This document shows positions 1 to 11,480 of a stretch of 64,000 nucleotides of DNA, in pieces. The DNA is from Impatiens glandulifera. Its lineage: Eukaryota > Streptophyta > Magnoliopsida > Ericales > Balsaminaceae. The position numbers and the translations under genes are program-made. Location of the stretch: the NCBI RefSeq assembly GCF_907164915.1, contig NC_061867.1, positions 31,989,751-32,053,750 on the forward strand. The letters run 5' to 3'. The notes below the pieces were generated by a model. That model saw only the letters and a list, made by a program, of their open reading frames with translations. It made no database searches and was not told where the DNA came from. Positions within the stretch are counted from its first letter, which is position 1. Every line of letters starts with the position of its first letter.

Positions 1-165
1 ATGGACAATCTTACCCTTGCCCACAGTTCTACCTTTTGAGTTGTCACCGAAGGTAATTAGAGCACCGGTTTCTATTCTGATGTCGGTTAGCAAGTTGTTG
101 TTCCCGATCATATGTCTGGAGCAACCGCTATCCAAGTACCATTCAGAGTTTCCTAGCCGTTTCAT
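1..165 (-). pseudogene. copia aspartic protease, N-terminal fragment (cut by window edge)
   Basis: 55 residues readable from a Met at 165 to the window edge. They contain WYLDSGCSRHM, the DSG active-site motif of the Ty1/copia protease that cleaves the Gag-Pol polyprotein, followed by ITFGDNSKGRTVGKGKI, the usual next block. The frame differs from gag, and a TAG precedes it in its own frame at about 172-174. The rest of pol is outside the window. Confidence 0.85.
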
Positions 166-211
166 TAGATCCTACAAAAAGTACATATTTACAACTACTT
201 GGTACCCACAT

Positions 212-1309
212 TCACTTGGGTCCACATGCGATTAGTCCCTTAGGTATCCAAACCTTGATAAACCGGACAACCTTCTTTGTTAAGATTTTAACCGTCCTTT
301 TGGCACTTGGTTTTGGATATCTCGGTTTCTCTACAAAAGCCTTAAATGAGGGTGATCTTTGGTTTGACCTATGCGGTTGACGATTGGATTTCCTATTTTT
401 GAGAATGTTGGCTTTTCTTTTCTCAGGGTCAAGCCATTTCTCAGAGTCGGTCGGACCAACGTAGTTGTATTTTAGATTTTCTTCCCTATAGTATGCGGTC
501 AATTCCTCTTCAGCGGCCAAGGAGCTTTTGATGAATCTAATAAGAGGAAGGTTACTCCTTGTAAATCTTACTTTTTCTACAGATTTTTGGTCTTTGGAGC
601 TATCCTTTGTATATCCTAAACCGAACATACAAAATGGGTGTCTGTAATGACTACACATTTTCTTTACCATATCACTAGATCTCTTATATGCGGCCATCTT
701 ATACTGGAGTCGGGCATTTTCCTCTTCGGTCAGTTTTCTAGCTGGTTCACTAGGCTGTTCGGTACTAAGTGGTGGTTCAGGTTCTAACCTTATTTCTATG
801 CTGGGTATTTCATCAAGTTTTATGACCTCTGGTTCGGTTACAACCAGTACCTCTGGTTCTATCGGAATGGGTACTATAGGGTCGGTTCTAAGGTTTAGTT
901 GCTTAGGTAACATGGCTAATAGGTTCTTATACTCTTCTACCATGTCATTCAATGCATTATATAATTCATCTTTAGTAAATTCTTCACAAGGAGAGTCAAA
1001 TACCTGTTCCTCGTTTGCCATGAGACATGTGAGTTCATCATCACTGTCACTGTGAGCCCGTAGACTTCCCCCATCATCGGTTATCAGTGCTTTCTGAATC
1101 TCACTTCCTTCACCGGTTTGTTGATAATTGTTTAGGTTATTTTGATAATCCGGTTTCCGGTCATCCCTTCTCGGTTTTCTGCATTCCCACTTGAAGTGTC
1201 CCAGACAGTTACAGTTATAACACCTTACATTGGATTTATCACCATAGTAGTTGTTTGTTGGTTGACTTCTCTTCATGAACCTCCCAAACTTCTGTGCAAG
1301 CATAGCCAT
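212..1309 (-). pseudogene. copia gag, C-terminal half with CCHC zinc knuckle
   Basis: 365 residues in the same frame as the N-terminal half, 15 bp after its stop. Near residue 29 is a clear CX2CX4HX4C knuckle (CYNCNCLGHFKWEC), the RNA-binding motif of retroelement Gag. It is followed by basic residues, an acidic stretch, a Pro/Glu-rich segment and a long basic tail. The length suits the large gag of plant copia elements whose gag and pol are read together. The end, WIPKGLIACGPK, is the usual run-up to the protease. The frame then stops at 212-214 and the protease continues in another frame, so there is a frameshift as well as the upstream stop. Confidence 0.88.
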
Positions 1310-1324
1310 GGCATCCTCGGTGAA

Positions 1325-2032
1325 CTATTCGGCGGTTCTAATCGGTGCAGGTGCAGGTGCAGGTGCCGGTGCAGGTGGTTCTGTAGATGTGATTAGTGCT
1401 CTGGTTGATGTTGAGGCCGAGACTTCTTCTTCAGTCCTAGATCTCATTTCGAACTCATATGCCTTAAGATCTTCGAATACATCGTGTAGTTTCATCTTAC
1501 GTAGGCTTTTTGATTCCCTCATTACCATTGTCTTTATGTCCCATGCACTTGAAAGAGATCTCAAAGATTTCATGATGACCTCTTTGTTGTCATACCTCTT
1601 GCCAAGAGTTGCTAGCTCATCTCGCACACCAGTGAACCGGTCACTGTACTCCTTCATTGTTTCTCCCGATTTCATTTCGATGCTTTCAAACTTCTGAGTA
1701 GCTACCATTACCTTGTTTTCCTTGGTTTTTTCATTTCCCTCAAAGATCTGAATAACCGTGTTCCATGTCTCCTTCGCGGTTTTGCAATCTCTGATCTTGC
1801 AGTATGTGTTTCTGTCCACACTGTTGGAGATCCGGTTTCTAGCATGATTATCCAGGTTATTTCTTCTCCTGTCTTCAGCTGTCCATTCTTTTCTGTCCTT
1901 ATCAATGAATATCGGTCCTTCGGCCAGAATGGACTCCATCTCATCATCCAAGGTGATTAAGTGTAGGTGCATGCGTGCCATCCAGTTGGCAAAGTCATCA
2001 CCTTCTAACATTGGAGGCCTATCGAAAGACAT
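1325..2032 (-). pseudogene. copia gag, N-terminal half (UBN2-type), ended by an in-frame amber stop
   Basis: 235 residues from an ATG 26 bp past the PBS. The start MSFDRPPMLEGDDFANW is the usual opening of plant copia gag polyproteins (a nucleocapsid precursor that packages element RNA in virus-like particles). The middle has the UBN2 pattern: CKTAKETWNTV, then IFEGNEKTKENK, then MKSGETMKEYSDRF. The C-terminus is an Ala-Pro repeat from a GGTGCA hexamer array, then RTAE and a TAG stop. The same frame continues beyond the stop into the zinc-knuckle half, so one nonsense change splits gag. A natural readthrough site is possible but less likely than decay. Confidence 0.88.
1344..1379 (-). repeat. 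GGTGCA hexamer array coding an Ala-Pro run in gag
   Basis: About six tandem copies of GGTGCA on the plus strand, one with GGTGCC. On the minus strand it reads as alternating Pro and Ala immediately before the gag stop. Hexamer changes keep the frame, so it may vary in length between copies. Confidence 0.8.
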
Positions 2033-2057
2033 GCTTGCTTGAGTATTGAAACTAACT

Positions 2058-2069
2058 GCTTTGATACCA
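2058..2069 (-). other. Primer binding site (initiator tRNA-Met type)
   Basis: TGGTATCAAAGC, two bases inside the LTR end. It differs by one base from the usual plant copia PBS TGGTATCAGAGC, complementary to the 3' end of initiator tRNA-Met. Confidence 0.85.
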
Positions 2070-2071
2070 AT

Positions 2072-3375
2072 TGTTAGGATCTAGGTTGCCGTTGGAGGAC
2101 CGGGGGTTGAACCGGTTAGCGGGTTTCACTCAACGGGTGGTGGTTAATCCTGTTAGAGATTAACACCGGGGTTTCAATACTACACAAACTGTCACAAACC
2201 CTTGAACTAGGTTCAAGCGCGGAAGAGGTTTGTTTCAGGTTGAAGCAGCACACTTGTATAATAGGCAGAACCGGTTTTGGATGATGAAGGTTCGAAAAAT
2301 TGGTGGGTCGGTATTTATAACCTGGTGGTCCAGTTTGAATAGAGTCAAATAGGTTAGAGCGGTGTCAGTCGGTTAGAAAATGGAACCGGTAGAAAGTAAG
2401 TAACAAGACAGATTTTATGGATGTTCGGAGATAAAGCTCCTACGTCACCCCTTCCTCTCGAAACCGCGAGAAGGATATTCACTAAGGAATACAAATACAA
2501 TCCGATCGAGACTTATTTCCTGCTCGATAACACTCTTACAATTTACACCGAAATTGTAAAGCACACTTCAACTTTAGCGCTTTGGCTTTTTCTAGAAAGA
2601 GAACACAATCTTATCACTTGTAAATTAATTGCTCGCTGTGTCACTTGTGTCCCGCATTTGCTCTTCTTCAGCTCCTCTTTTTATAAATGAAATATGCCAA
2701 CGGTCATATTTCATTTCCTTGAATCTGATTGGCTGAGCATAGATGCAGAGGTTCAGTGATTCAGTGATTCAGACCCTGCGGTCATCTTTTCAGACCTGAC
2801 GGTCAACCTCAGACCTGGCGGTCAATCTCACAGACTTTGCAGTCTGTTCTTCCGGTGTGTAAGACAAACCTGCTAGGTTTGTCTTTTACTCAATGTGGAC
2901 ACTGTCTGTTAAACAGTTGTCTGTACTTGGAAGATCTTCTTTTCTGACTTATCCCGAAGTGGAAAGATACTGTAGGACTGTCTTCTGCAGCCTGCAGACT
3001 TTCCTCAGACTTGTATAGATATGGAAGTGTTCAGTCTGTTCCTTTGGTATCATACTCAACAGATACCCAAATTGTCTTCTTGTACTTGGTCGGTCATTTG
3101 TCTTTACCGAATGGCTTCCGGTGTGATTGGTTTAACCGGACAGCTCCCGGTTATTCCTCACCCTTGTGGCTGATCGGTTGTCTAATGTTTCCGGTTTTAA
3201 GATTTGGCCGATCCTTTCTTTGTGCGGTGATGTTCCAAGTGTTCCTGGTCGGTTTAGTGGCTTGACCGGCTAGTCTTCTTAGCCGGTTCTTTTGTTTGAC
3301 CGGTCCGGTTCCTTGTTCCTGCATGAAAGGTTTATTTAAGTTAGATTATGTGAACCGGTCTAATTTTATCTAACA
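2072..3375 (-). repeat. 5' LTR of the copia element (1304 bp)
   Basis: On the minus strand it begins TGTTAGATAA at 3375 and ends CCTAACA at 2072, so it has TG...CA ends with a short inverted terminal repeat (TGTTAG/CTAACA). It lies directly before the primer binding site. It is richer in GC than its surroundings and full of ACCGGTT-like words. Short direct repeats occur near 2753-2840 (a repeated gattcagt word, then several gacctg/ggtcaa units). The ORFs on the plus strand inside it have no coding meaning. Confidence 0.9.
2312..2319 (-). promoter_or_regulatory. Putative TATA box of the copia LTR
   Basis: TATAAATA on the minus strand, followed by about 240 bp to the LTR end. That suits a U3/R boundary near 2285 and a short R-U5. 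No other TATA-like word of this quality was noticed in the LTR. Confidence 0.55.
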
Positions 3376-3469
3376 ATTTATTATTATTTATTTTTGTTAT
3401 ATATATAATAGTTTATTGGTATAATGTAAAATGTTTTAAAGATTAAGAAGGTCTAGATATTTGAGATTT

Positions 3470-3659
3470 TTTTTAGAATAATAGGTTTGCTTCTCCTTTA
3501 GAGTGCGACTAATTACTGTGGGTTGAGCATATAGCCCAAAAATTTACTCAACCAATTTAACTAGACGAGCGAAACTTGTCATCTAACGGACTCGAACCCA
3601 AGACCTAAGAGAGGCTGGGGTATTTACCTTCTGTTGTCGCTAGACTAAAAGAGGGGATG
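3470..3659 (-). mobile_element. tRNA-derived SINE with A tail and 15-bp target duplication
   Basis: On the minus strand the body starts near 3659 with ATCCCCTCTTTTAG. It has an A-box-like TAGTCTAGCGA (3647-3637) and a perfect B box GGTTCGAGTCC (3598-3588), and ends in about eight A (3474-3467, the last few shared with the target copy). It is flanked by 15-bp direct repeats, agatatttgagattt (3455-3469) and agatattcgagatct (3660-3674), with two mismatches. Internal pol III boxes, a length of about 190 bp, an A tail and target duplications are the standard signs of a LINE-mobilised SINE. It sits between the copia LTR and a LINE remnant. The family is not assigned. Confidence 0.75.
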
Positions 3660-3779
3660 AGATATTCGAGATCTTAGTTTATTTAATAAGGTTTTTCTAT
3701 TAAAATGATGTAGTAGATTTGTAATAGAGTCGAATAGTCTTTGAGCATCGATAATCAAATGTAAGTATTGTAATGATTG

Positions 3780-4840
3780 ATCTGGTTGGTTCACAAAAAT
3801 ATTTAATTATCTAGCGAGGTGTAGCATTTGAAAGGGAATTCATCTATGTAGAAAAATTTTCATGCCCAGTTTAGATTCATTGTGGGGATGGTTATTCAAT
3901 TAGATTTTGGGACGACATTTGGTGTAGTATCAAAAGTCTAGCTACGATGTATCATGAGCTTGTTTCCATTGCTATATATAAAAAACAACAGTTAAAGACA
4001 TGTTTGATTATTGATCTTGTGGTTTCGCTAGCCGAATTAGATATAGATAGAGATTAAACATTATGGAGACTTCATAACATAATAGTTTTTTTAATTTTGG
4101 TAGGACGCAAACAATTGTCACCGTCTGAACAAGACACTATATGTTAGCTAGATATGGATAGTTTCCAAGTGGGGCATTGTTACAAGTTGTCCGCTAAGAT
4201 GCCATATAATTTTTGTTAGGAAAAACTTTGGGTGGTCAAAGAATTCATCTAAGATCTAGTTCTTTAGATGAAGCATTATTCATGATCAAATTATAATAGA
4301 TGATGTGTGCATGAAAAAATATTGTATTATGGCTAGTCATGTATGTCACAAAGAAGTTGAATCGACAACTCACTTACTTTTGCATTGTTGAGTGGTGACT
4401 ATTATTTGGAGTCTTTTGTGTAGTATTACTAGTATTCACTGGGTGATAACCGACTCTTTGGGAAGTTGCTGGGAAGTTTGAATTGATGCGGCTGATATGG
4501 CAGACCTATAATTGAGTTACCATCACAATTATTCTTTTGGTGGATTATCTAGTTGGAGAGAAATCGTCGAACTTTCAATAATCGTAATCGTCAAATGCGT
4601 ATCATTCAAAATAATATTATTATGATGCTTTCTGAGATTAGTTTAGAAAGTCAATAGAGTCTATTGAGGAATTAATCGTTCTTTTTAAGAATTTAAGAGC
4701 TCGATAATTTATTGAGTACCATTTTTTTGTTTTATTTTCATGTCATTCTTTGTCGTCTTGCTTAAACGATTTTTTTCATTTTTAATATACATAAACCTTT
4801 TTCAAAAAATAATTTATTTTATTATATATTGTATATTATA
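3780..4840 (+). pseudogene. LINE (L1-type) ORF2 C-terminal remnant
   Basis: No open frame remains, but three blocks in different frames match the end of plant LINE ORF2. GDGYSIRFWDDIW near 3893-3935 is the block between reverse transcriptase and zf-RVT. CIMASHVCHKEVESTTHLLLHC near 4325-4390 is the zf-RVT Cys/His block; frame changes and stops lie between the two. WWII-LERNRRTFNNRNR near 4538-4590 is the zf-RVT tail, with a stop in the middle. The 3' part (4600-4840) recurs at 13557-13960 and, inverted, at 48240-48600 and 50030-50400. ORF2 makes the enzyme that nicks DNA and copies LINE RNA into it; this copy is dead. Confidence 0.8.
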
Positions 4841-4859
4841 TAATTTATCTAATATATAA

Positions 4860-5060
4860 TATTTTCTCCCTCGTCTCATCTATATTGTCTAAACCTAATT
4901 CCTTAGTCACCACCATCTCATATATATTCTCTACACCTAACTCCTTATCAACAACCACCTCATCAATCTTCTCTAAACCTAATTTTGTCGCCACCTCATC
5001 TATATTTTGTAAACCTAATTTCTCATCCACCCTACTCATAAATATATTCTCTAAACTTAA
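4860..5060. repeat. Minisatellite of about 36-42 bp units
   Basis: Tandem units on the theme (plus strand) ttctctaaacctaatt...gtcgccacctcat. On the minus strand it reads as an open frame with a 12-14 residue period such as KELGLENIDEVVVT. The open frame comes from the unit length and needs no real protein. Related copies lie at 14940-15060 and, inverted, at 48040-48190 and 49830-49990. It is outside the inverted-repeat arm boundary but belongs to the same composite repeat. Confidence 0.65.
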
Positions 5061-5759
5061 TCTCTCTATTATTTAACATAATCAAATAATTTCTCTAACA
5101 TCCCTCATCTTTATTCTGTTAACCTAATCATTTAGCCGCCACCTTCCTTCCTTAATCTAATCCTCCAGCTGACACATCTCTCCATCATCTTTATTCTCTT
5201 AACCTAATTTATCAGCCCACCTCCCGCTTTCATCTATATTCTCATATAAAAGAGTCTTCAGCTGCTCACCTCCCGTCCAACCATCCACCTAAAAAATTAG
5301 ACTATTGATCTAATCTCGTCATTTTTTCCCTTTGGAGCTTTCGATCTAATTAATACCGGTATCTCTGGAGCTTTCGATCTATCTAATACCATTATCTCTG
5401 GAGCTTATTCTTTGTCAATACCCTTAAGTCTTGATCTATTTCAGTCGTTCAACACCTATTTTGAATTCAAAATTTATCAATGTCGTTCAGCATCTATCTT
5501 TATCATTCAACATCTTAATTAAAATTTTGTTTTGAATTAGTATATTTTGAATTCAATATTTGACGATAAAAGAAAAAAAATCGAATTTGGTTCGTAATAG
5601 AAATATTCAATATTTGAACTGAATATGAAATTTGAATTCAGTTCGGATATATTAGAATTTATTTAATTCAGTTCGATTTTCGAATTACCTAAAAAATAAA
5701 AATTCGAAAAAACTAAACCGACGAACTTCAATAACCCAAAAATTGAATCGACATACACC

Positions 5760-6770
5760 CTGAGTTGTATAACTACATTAAAAAACTGTAATCAATGTTA
5801 TTATATCGTTGTTAACATTGTTTAGAGGTTAGCGTTGATAGAATAACTTTAGTAAAAAAAATTGCGGCGAAATATTTATGCACCCATAAATTCCTTATTT
5901 GCACCTAAATTAGTGCATTTTGATTTTGGATATTTTTAATTACCTTGTCAAACTCTAAAATTATATTCCTCCAAAGGAGTAAATATGTACAAATTTATTT
6001 GTTGATTGGAACTTATTGTGTGAGACATATTAACACCTATAAAGATAGAAAAAACATGTAAAGTCCTTTACACCAATGGTCCAAAACTATGACAAGTGCA
6101 AACAATGTATTGCATAAATGACATTTTATATCCTTAATCCTACACCGACATCTATAATACTTGTCAAGTTTCGATGGTGTTTGATCAAAATATGACACTT
6201 TTGTTAGTATGTTAAATTAACTAATCATGTTGCATAAATGAACTGTCTCTCATTTTCAACAATGTGTTACATTTTTAAAGAATGACTTATTATTTCCAAA
6301 ACAAAAAAAATTAAATATATCTCATTTTTTTTTGTTATTCAGAATTTAGAAAATGCCTTTGAATTTTCATTATCAATAAAGAGTTTGAGGAATTGTTGCC
6401 AAAAACTAAGTACTTTCTTATATATAGATGGATTCTTATTGATTTATTTAAATTAGAATATTTCTTGATTTTTAAATTATAAACAAAATAACAATATGAA
6501 TTAGAAATTAAAATACATAAATTTAGGAATCTTATAAACTAATAAAAAAAATACATTTGGAAATTAGGAAAATAAGAGAGAAATGAGAGAGAAAATAGAA
6601 TCATCTTGACATTATGTAATTGGTTATAAAAGAATGTGCAAAGATTAGGAAAAAAAGATTTTATTTTTTATTTTTTAACAAGTAAAAATGTGATACATCG
6701 ATCTCCCTCCAAATTTCCAATCATTTCTCATTTGGAAATATATATATATATTTTTATTAAGCTAGAACTC
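5760..6770 (+). repeat. Dispersed non-coding repeat (family E), left-arm copy
   Basis: A non-coding AT-rich unit with landmark words gcaccaaatt-like (gtgcaaataaggaatttatg in reverse), cattttatatccttaat and ggagggagatcgatgtatc (reverse). Copies in reverse orientation lie at 57060-58130 (its inverted-repeat partner) and 29680-30720. Shorter pieces lie at 46870-47430 and 35740-36050. No ORF or terminal repeat was found, so the class is unknown. It may be the 3' non-coding part of a larger element, because it follows LINE-tail sequence in more than one place. Confidence 0.7.
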
Positions 6771-9739
6771 AATTTTGACTAAAAATATGTCAATACTTTT
6801 ATATGTTTTGGGTGAACGAATATGTTTAATCAGATGACACACTGTTCTAGAAATAACTTAAGTACTTAACTAAAAATACTTATAAATTTAATGATGACAT
6901 TTTAATTCATATTTAAGCCCAAATACAAATATAGTTCACTAATGTAATTCTAAGTCGGCCCATCATCTCAAAAGCCTATTATTATTCTCTTTAATAAAAA
7001 TGATCCCACTTTAGCATATATAATTGTAAAATTAAAATTTCTTAACTATTTTCATATCATTCTTAATAAATAATTCATTATAAGTTAATATTCATCCCTC
7101 GAAAGCATTGTGACCTCTTTAAACATTTTTATCCCTCCCTATGAATAAGTGCGGAGTTAAGATTTAAAATGCTAAAATATTTTTCATATAAACTAATATA
7201 ATACAAATTTTTTTAAATAATAACAAAATATTAAAAAATAAGAATCGTTTAAGCAAAACAAAACAAAGCATGACATCAGAAAAATAAAAATACTGAAGAG
7301 AAAAAATATATATCTTAGGTCAAAGATAAAAAAAAATTAACGTATATGAAGGTCTTAAAAAATGTCGATAATCTTTCAAACCGACTCCAAAATAATATAC
7401 ATTTACACTATGAATAAATATACACAAATTACTATAAAATTGAAATAATTCAAACATGTTGAGAATGAATTTTAATTTAAGTCACCAGAGAATACGATTA
7501 TATGAAATTATAGAGAAATAAAAAAAAAATCATTCTTTCAAGATAGTACAAACTATTATTCTTAGGGACATATTTTTTTTAATTAAGCAGAAAAAATTAT
7601 ATATAACTAAATAATGAGTTTAATTAGGAACGTATAAATTATGGGTTTTTTAATTAGGAATGAATAAATTATATATTTTGGAGAAAGAAAAAAATTAATC
7701 TTTTCAAACATGGTACAAACTATTATTAGAGATATATTTTTTTTAATTAAGCCGAATAAATTATATATAACTTAATGGTAGAAAAATGAGTTTAATTAGG
7801 AAAACATAAGTTATGAATTTTTAATTAGGAATTAATATATTATATATTATTGAGTTGGGGTTATTTATTTATAAATTAAGATATTAAGATATTGTTTAAT
7901 TATAAATAAATATATTATATAGTATAAAAAATTAGAACTTCTATATTTATTTTATTATTATTATTTTATATAATATATAGTATGGTTGGTGGAGCCTCTG
8001 GGCTTCCTATAGAGAAAGCATAAGGACCTTTAGTATCCGAGGATCTCAATTGCCAATTTTAAAACATATATATGACAATAATAATTTAAATTAATTTATA
8101 AATGAAAATTTAGATGGGAAAAATGTTTTGATATTGTTCATAATACTAAAAAGGCTTTTTGATTTTTTAATAGTAATATTTAGAATTTTATAACAATTAT
8201 AGTATGATTTATTTTAGTTAGAAGATTTAATTCCTACAAAAACTGTTGGTACCATTTGGGTATAGTTTAATTATCTAAAAACTCAAGGACATAATAGCTT
8301 ATAACAAACCTAAGGGAGTTTAACGTGTAAGCTCTACTATAATGTATATTGCAGACTACTTAAGCCTTATTCGAATACACTCAATTATAATAATATAAAT
8401 AAATTAAAATATGTGTTTTAAGTTGAGATTAGAATTATAACCCTCTAAACTGATACATATTAAATTGTAGTTAAAAAAGAAGAAGTACAAGGATACTATA
8501 ATATCTTTGTTACAAATATGTTTGATAATATTGAAATTGGAATTTAAGGGTTTAATTTCAAATTTTAATGTAGGTCAATTTAAAAAATACACAGATTTCT
8601 TAAGGCCTAGTTCCATTTTACACCAAATAACATTTTTTTGTTACACTGTGTAATGTCTAAAAATGGTCGACATCTTAAAACGTTAAATCGAGTCAATAAT
8701 TTTTGCCTCATAATTTACTTTCCTTTCGAATTCCAAGTGGGATGTGGAATCAAAATAATATGCTAAACTAGAGTCTAATTTGATGTCAATTTCATTAAAT
8801 CACGTGGCTTACCTTTCTCTCGAACCTCGTAAAATAAAATGAGATTATGACTTCATTTTTCATTAAGAATTTTAATAGTGTAATCTCAATTTCAATCTTC
8901 ATCCGGGGTTTTAAAATTTTAATATTTATTATATATATATATATATATTTTGTTAAGAAAATATTTCTTATAAAATTAAATAAATATTACATATAGAACA
9001 TTTGCAAATAAAAATTGATAAGGAGTGATAAATTTATTGGCAATAAAATTGTAAGAAATAACGTGTCATTTACGTTGAAGTGATTGAAAATTTAATAGGA
9101 TAAATAAGTTTTTTTTATTTTTAATTCAATCAATGGATGAGACATATTTTCTACATTTTTTGTCAATATATTTCTCACTAAAAAGTAACATGTAAAAAAA
9201 TAAAATGAACAAATTAAAATTATAGATGTTAAATAATATAAATTTGTAAATATTAAATTTATAATGAAAATTGTAAGCACTAAAAATATATACTCCAATT
9301 TCTAATATTAAAATATTTATTTTACAGAAACAAAATCAAACTAATTAACTTCATAGCTAAAAACAAAATTAAAATAATTAATTAGATTAATTATTATAAT
9401 AATTAAAGCCTAATTAATTAAGGAAAATAATTAAAATATTAAAAATAAAATTATTCAAAATAAATGTTATACTCATTTATCTAAAAATAATTTTTTAAAA
9501 AATAAGAGACAAAAAAAAATAATTTAGAATAAATTGTTATATCCATTTCATTTAAAACAATTATTTATTTAACATTAAAAATATACAAAAACAAAAAAAA
9601 AAATTGGTAAAATATTTTCTATGTTTATTTTAATATTTTTTATTTAAAAAAATAAAAATTAAAGCTAATAAGGTAAATGAAAAATTAATTTCAAATAAAT
9701 CCCTAAGGATTTAATAAAAAAAATATATTTGTGATCTAT
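6771..9739. other. Left-arm sequence without recognisable gene
   Basis: Very AT-rich (poly-A/T and ATTA-rich words throughout). It contains the 167-bp tandem duplication listed separately, a TA run near 8929-8950, and a short minus-strand hydrophobic ORF at 9092-9298 that is matched in the right arm. That ORF consists of codons for Ile, Leu, Phe and Tyr, as expected from AT-rich DNA, and is not supported as a gene. Confidence 0.6.
7507..7860. repeat. Tandem duplication, period about 167 bp
   Basis: The block from gtacaaactattatt (7546) through tttaattaggaatg recurs from 7713 with small differences. The right arm has the same pair at about 56040-56400, so the duplication predates the inverted repeat. 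Confidence 0.7.
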
Positions 9740-10197
9740 TTGTGTGGCCAAAATTAAAGGAATTAGTTGCAGCGCATGCTCGGATGAGCGCTAGATGAAA
9801 ATCCAGCGCCTAGAAAAGAGCCGCGTAACAGGTTGCAGCCATATAAATGCGCGCCCGGGCGTTAACGGATAGCCCAAACGCAACGGCGCTGGATGGAATG
9901 CCCGAAGACACTCAAAACAACGTCATTTTGAGCAACACATTTGTCTCCAATAAGACGCCGGAGTGGATAAGCTCTGAAGATCCGTGTTGAGCTTGTCTTT
10001 TTGGAACTTGACCATTGGTCCTCCAAATTGACTAATTCAAATCCTAGAATGATCACTCTATGATGGTGATCATTCTCCCCTACGAAAATAAGGATGAATC
10101 ATCCCTATTCCGGGCACTTGAGCTAAGAATAGGGAAATACCATTAATGAATTTTCGTTGATCTAATCCACTGGGTTGGATCACCGACTTAAGAATGC

Positions 10198-10206
10198 TAT
10201 AAATAG
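10198..10206 (+). promoter_or_regulatory. Putative TATA box of element B
   Basis: TATAAATAG in an otherwise mixed context, conserved in the right-arm copy (reverse complement, 53679-53687). A start site about 30 bp downstream would give a long AT-rich leader without ORFs. The match in both arms may reflect only common descent. Confidence 0.45.
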
Positions 10207-11039
10207 CTTTCCTGAGTAATTTTGAAGCCAAAGAATCAACTCATAACCTCCAAATTGAAGAAAATCAAAAATCCTCCATTAAAGCTTGAAGTTTTCTGAT
10301 TTTTTGAATTTTTAGTTTGAGGTCTTAAAGCTTGGATATAAGCATCTAGAAAGTTTTCCTAAGGATCAATGAGTGTTCTCCAATCCTTGGTAAAGTTTCA
10401 ATCACCCTTTAATTCATATTTACAGTTTGAAATTAAAATTTATATATTTCAAATTGCATAAGCTTGTATGCTTGATGTTTCTGGTATTTTATGCTTGAAA
10501 ATTTATCCCTAGATAATTTAGAAACTATCAGAATATGATAGAACTAATCAATCGATCTAAATAACAAAAACCCAAATTTGAATTTTAAAAATAAAAAAAA
10601 CAGGTTTGTTGTTATTGGGTTAATTATGTTGAATCACAACCCATAAAGTTTCCCAACATGATTATAATCATGTTGAACAACTATTTAGATCATGTTTGAT
10701 TAAAATTAAAAATTTCAAAATTAATTGAAATGTGTGAGTTCTTGATTTGATCAAAACAAACAGCTAGTGTTCTTATTTTGGTATCAATCAAGTATATATA
10801 GTAAAAGGAAACTATTTGATAACTCCTTAGTCCTTACACTTTAAAACAACTTTAAAATCAAAACCCAATTTTTCATCACAAACTATTTTGAACAAATTGA
10901 TCATCATTCAGGTCGATTGATACCTTGAGATGATGATCAACATGTTCCCAAGATCTTTGTGAAACCACTCAAGCTCTAAGATTAAATAGTCAGAGTTAAA
11001 AAAAATGAATTAAAAAAAACTATATTCGTGTTCTTGAGG

Positions 11040-11480
11040 GCCGAGGCTCATTAGCGTAGGACCGAAATATCCGACCGAGGATTCTTGGTCCGAACCGAGA
11101 CCAAGGACCAATAAAATTGACCTAAGACCGATGTTCTTGAGCTAAGACCGAGACTTAGGGCCGATGTTCTTGAGCTAGGATTGAGAGATCCGACCGAGGA
11201 TTTACACTTAGGACTGAGACTCTCTAACCCTAGAACCGAGAGTTCTAACCCTAAGACCGAGAGTCCTAACACTAGGATCGAAAGTCCTAACCCTATGACT
11301 GAAAGTTCTAACCCTAAGACAGTGATCTCCCTCACCCAAGATCGAGGGACTTAGCCTAGAGCTAGCCCAAGATCAATAGGTTTTTACACCTAGACTAGTA
11401 AGATTAGCCAAGGACCGAGAGTCCTTAGCACCTCGACCGAGGGAGTTCGACACTCCAACCAAAGATTCTGAGCCTCGACC
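11040..11480. repeat. GACCGAG minisatellite
   Basis: Imperfect units of about 20-24 bp with the core CCTAGGACCGAGAGT and variants. The same array, inverted, is at 52450-52930, and a divergent one is at 25320-25660. Short telomere-like words (aaccctaa) occur inside units but are not in true telomere array form. Confidence 0.75.

Larger units (their letters stand above)
1..3375 (-). mobile_element. Ty1/copia LTR retrotransposon, 5' part only (runs off the window)
   Basis: Read on the minus strand, the order is LTR (3375-2072), primer binding site (2069-2058), gag (2032-212) and the start of the protease (165-1). The window edge cuts the element inside pol, so integrase, reverse transcriptase and the 3' LTR are not visible. 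The order of domains, a UBN2-type gag with one zinc knuckle, and the WYLDSGCSRHM protease motif are those of Ty1/copia. An in-frame stop splits gag and a frame change separates gag from protease, so this copy looks inactive. The target duplication cannot be checked because the other end lies outside. Confidence 0.93.

Noticed and set aside
2421..3265. Plus-strand ORFs at 2421-2690 and 3011-3265
   Set aside because: They lie inside the LTR of a minus-strand element and have no domain or codon support.
11220..11310. Telomere-like aaccctaa words
   Set aside because: Irregular, single copies within a GACCGAG minisatellite, not consecutive telomere heptamers.
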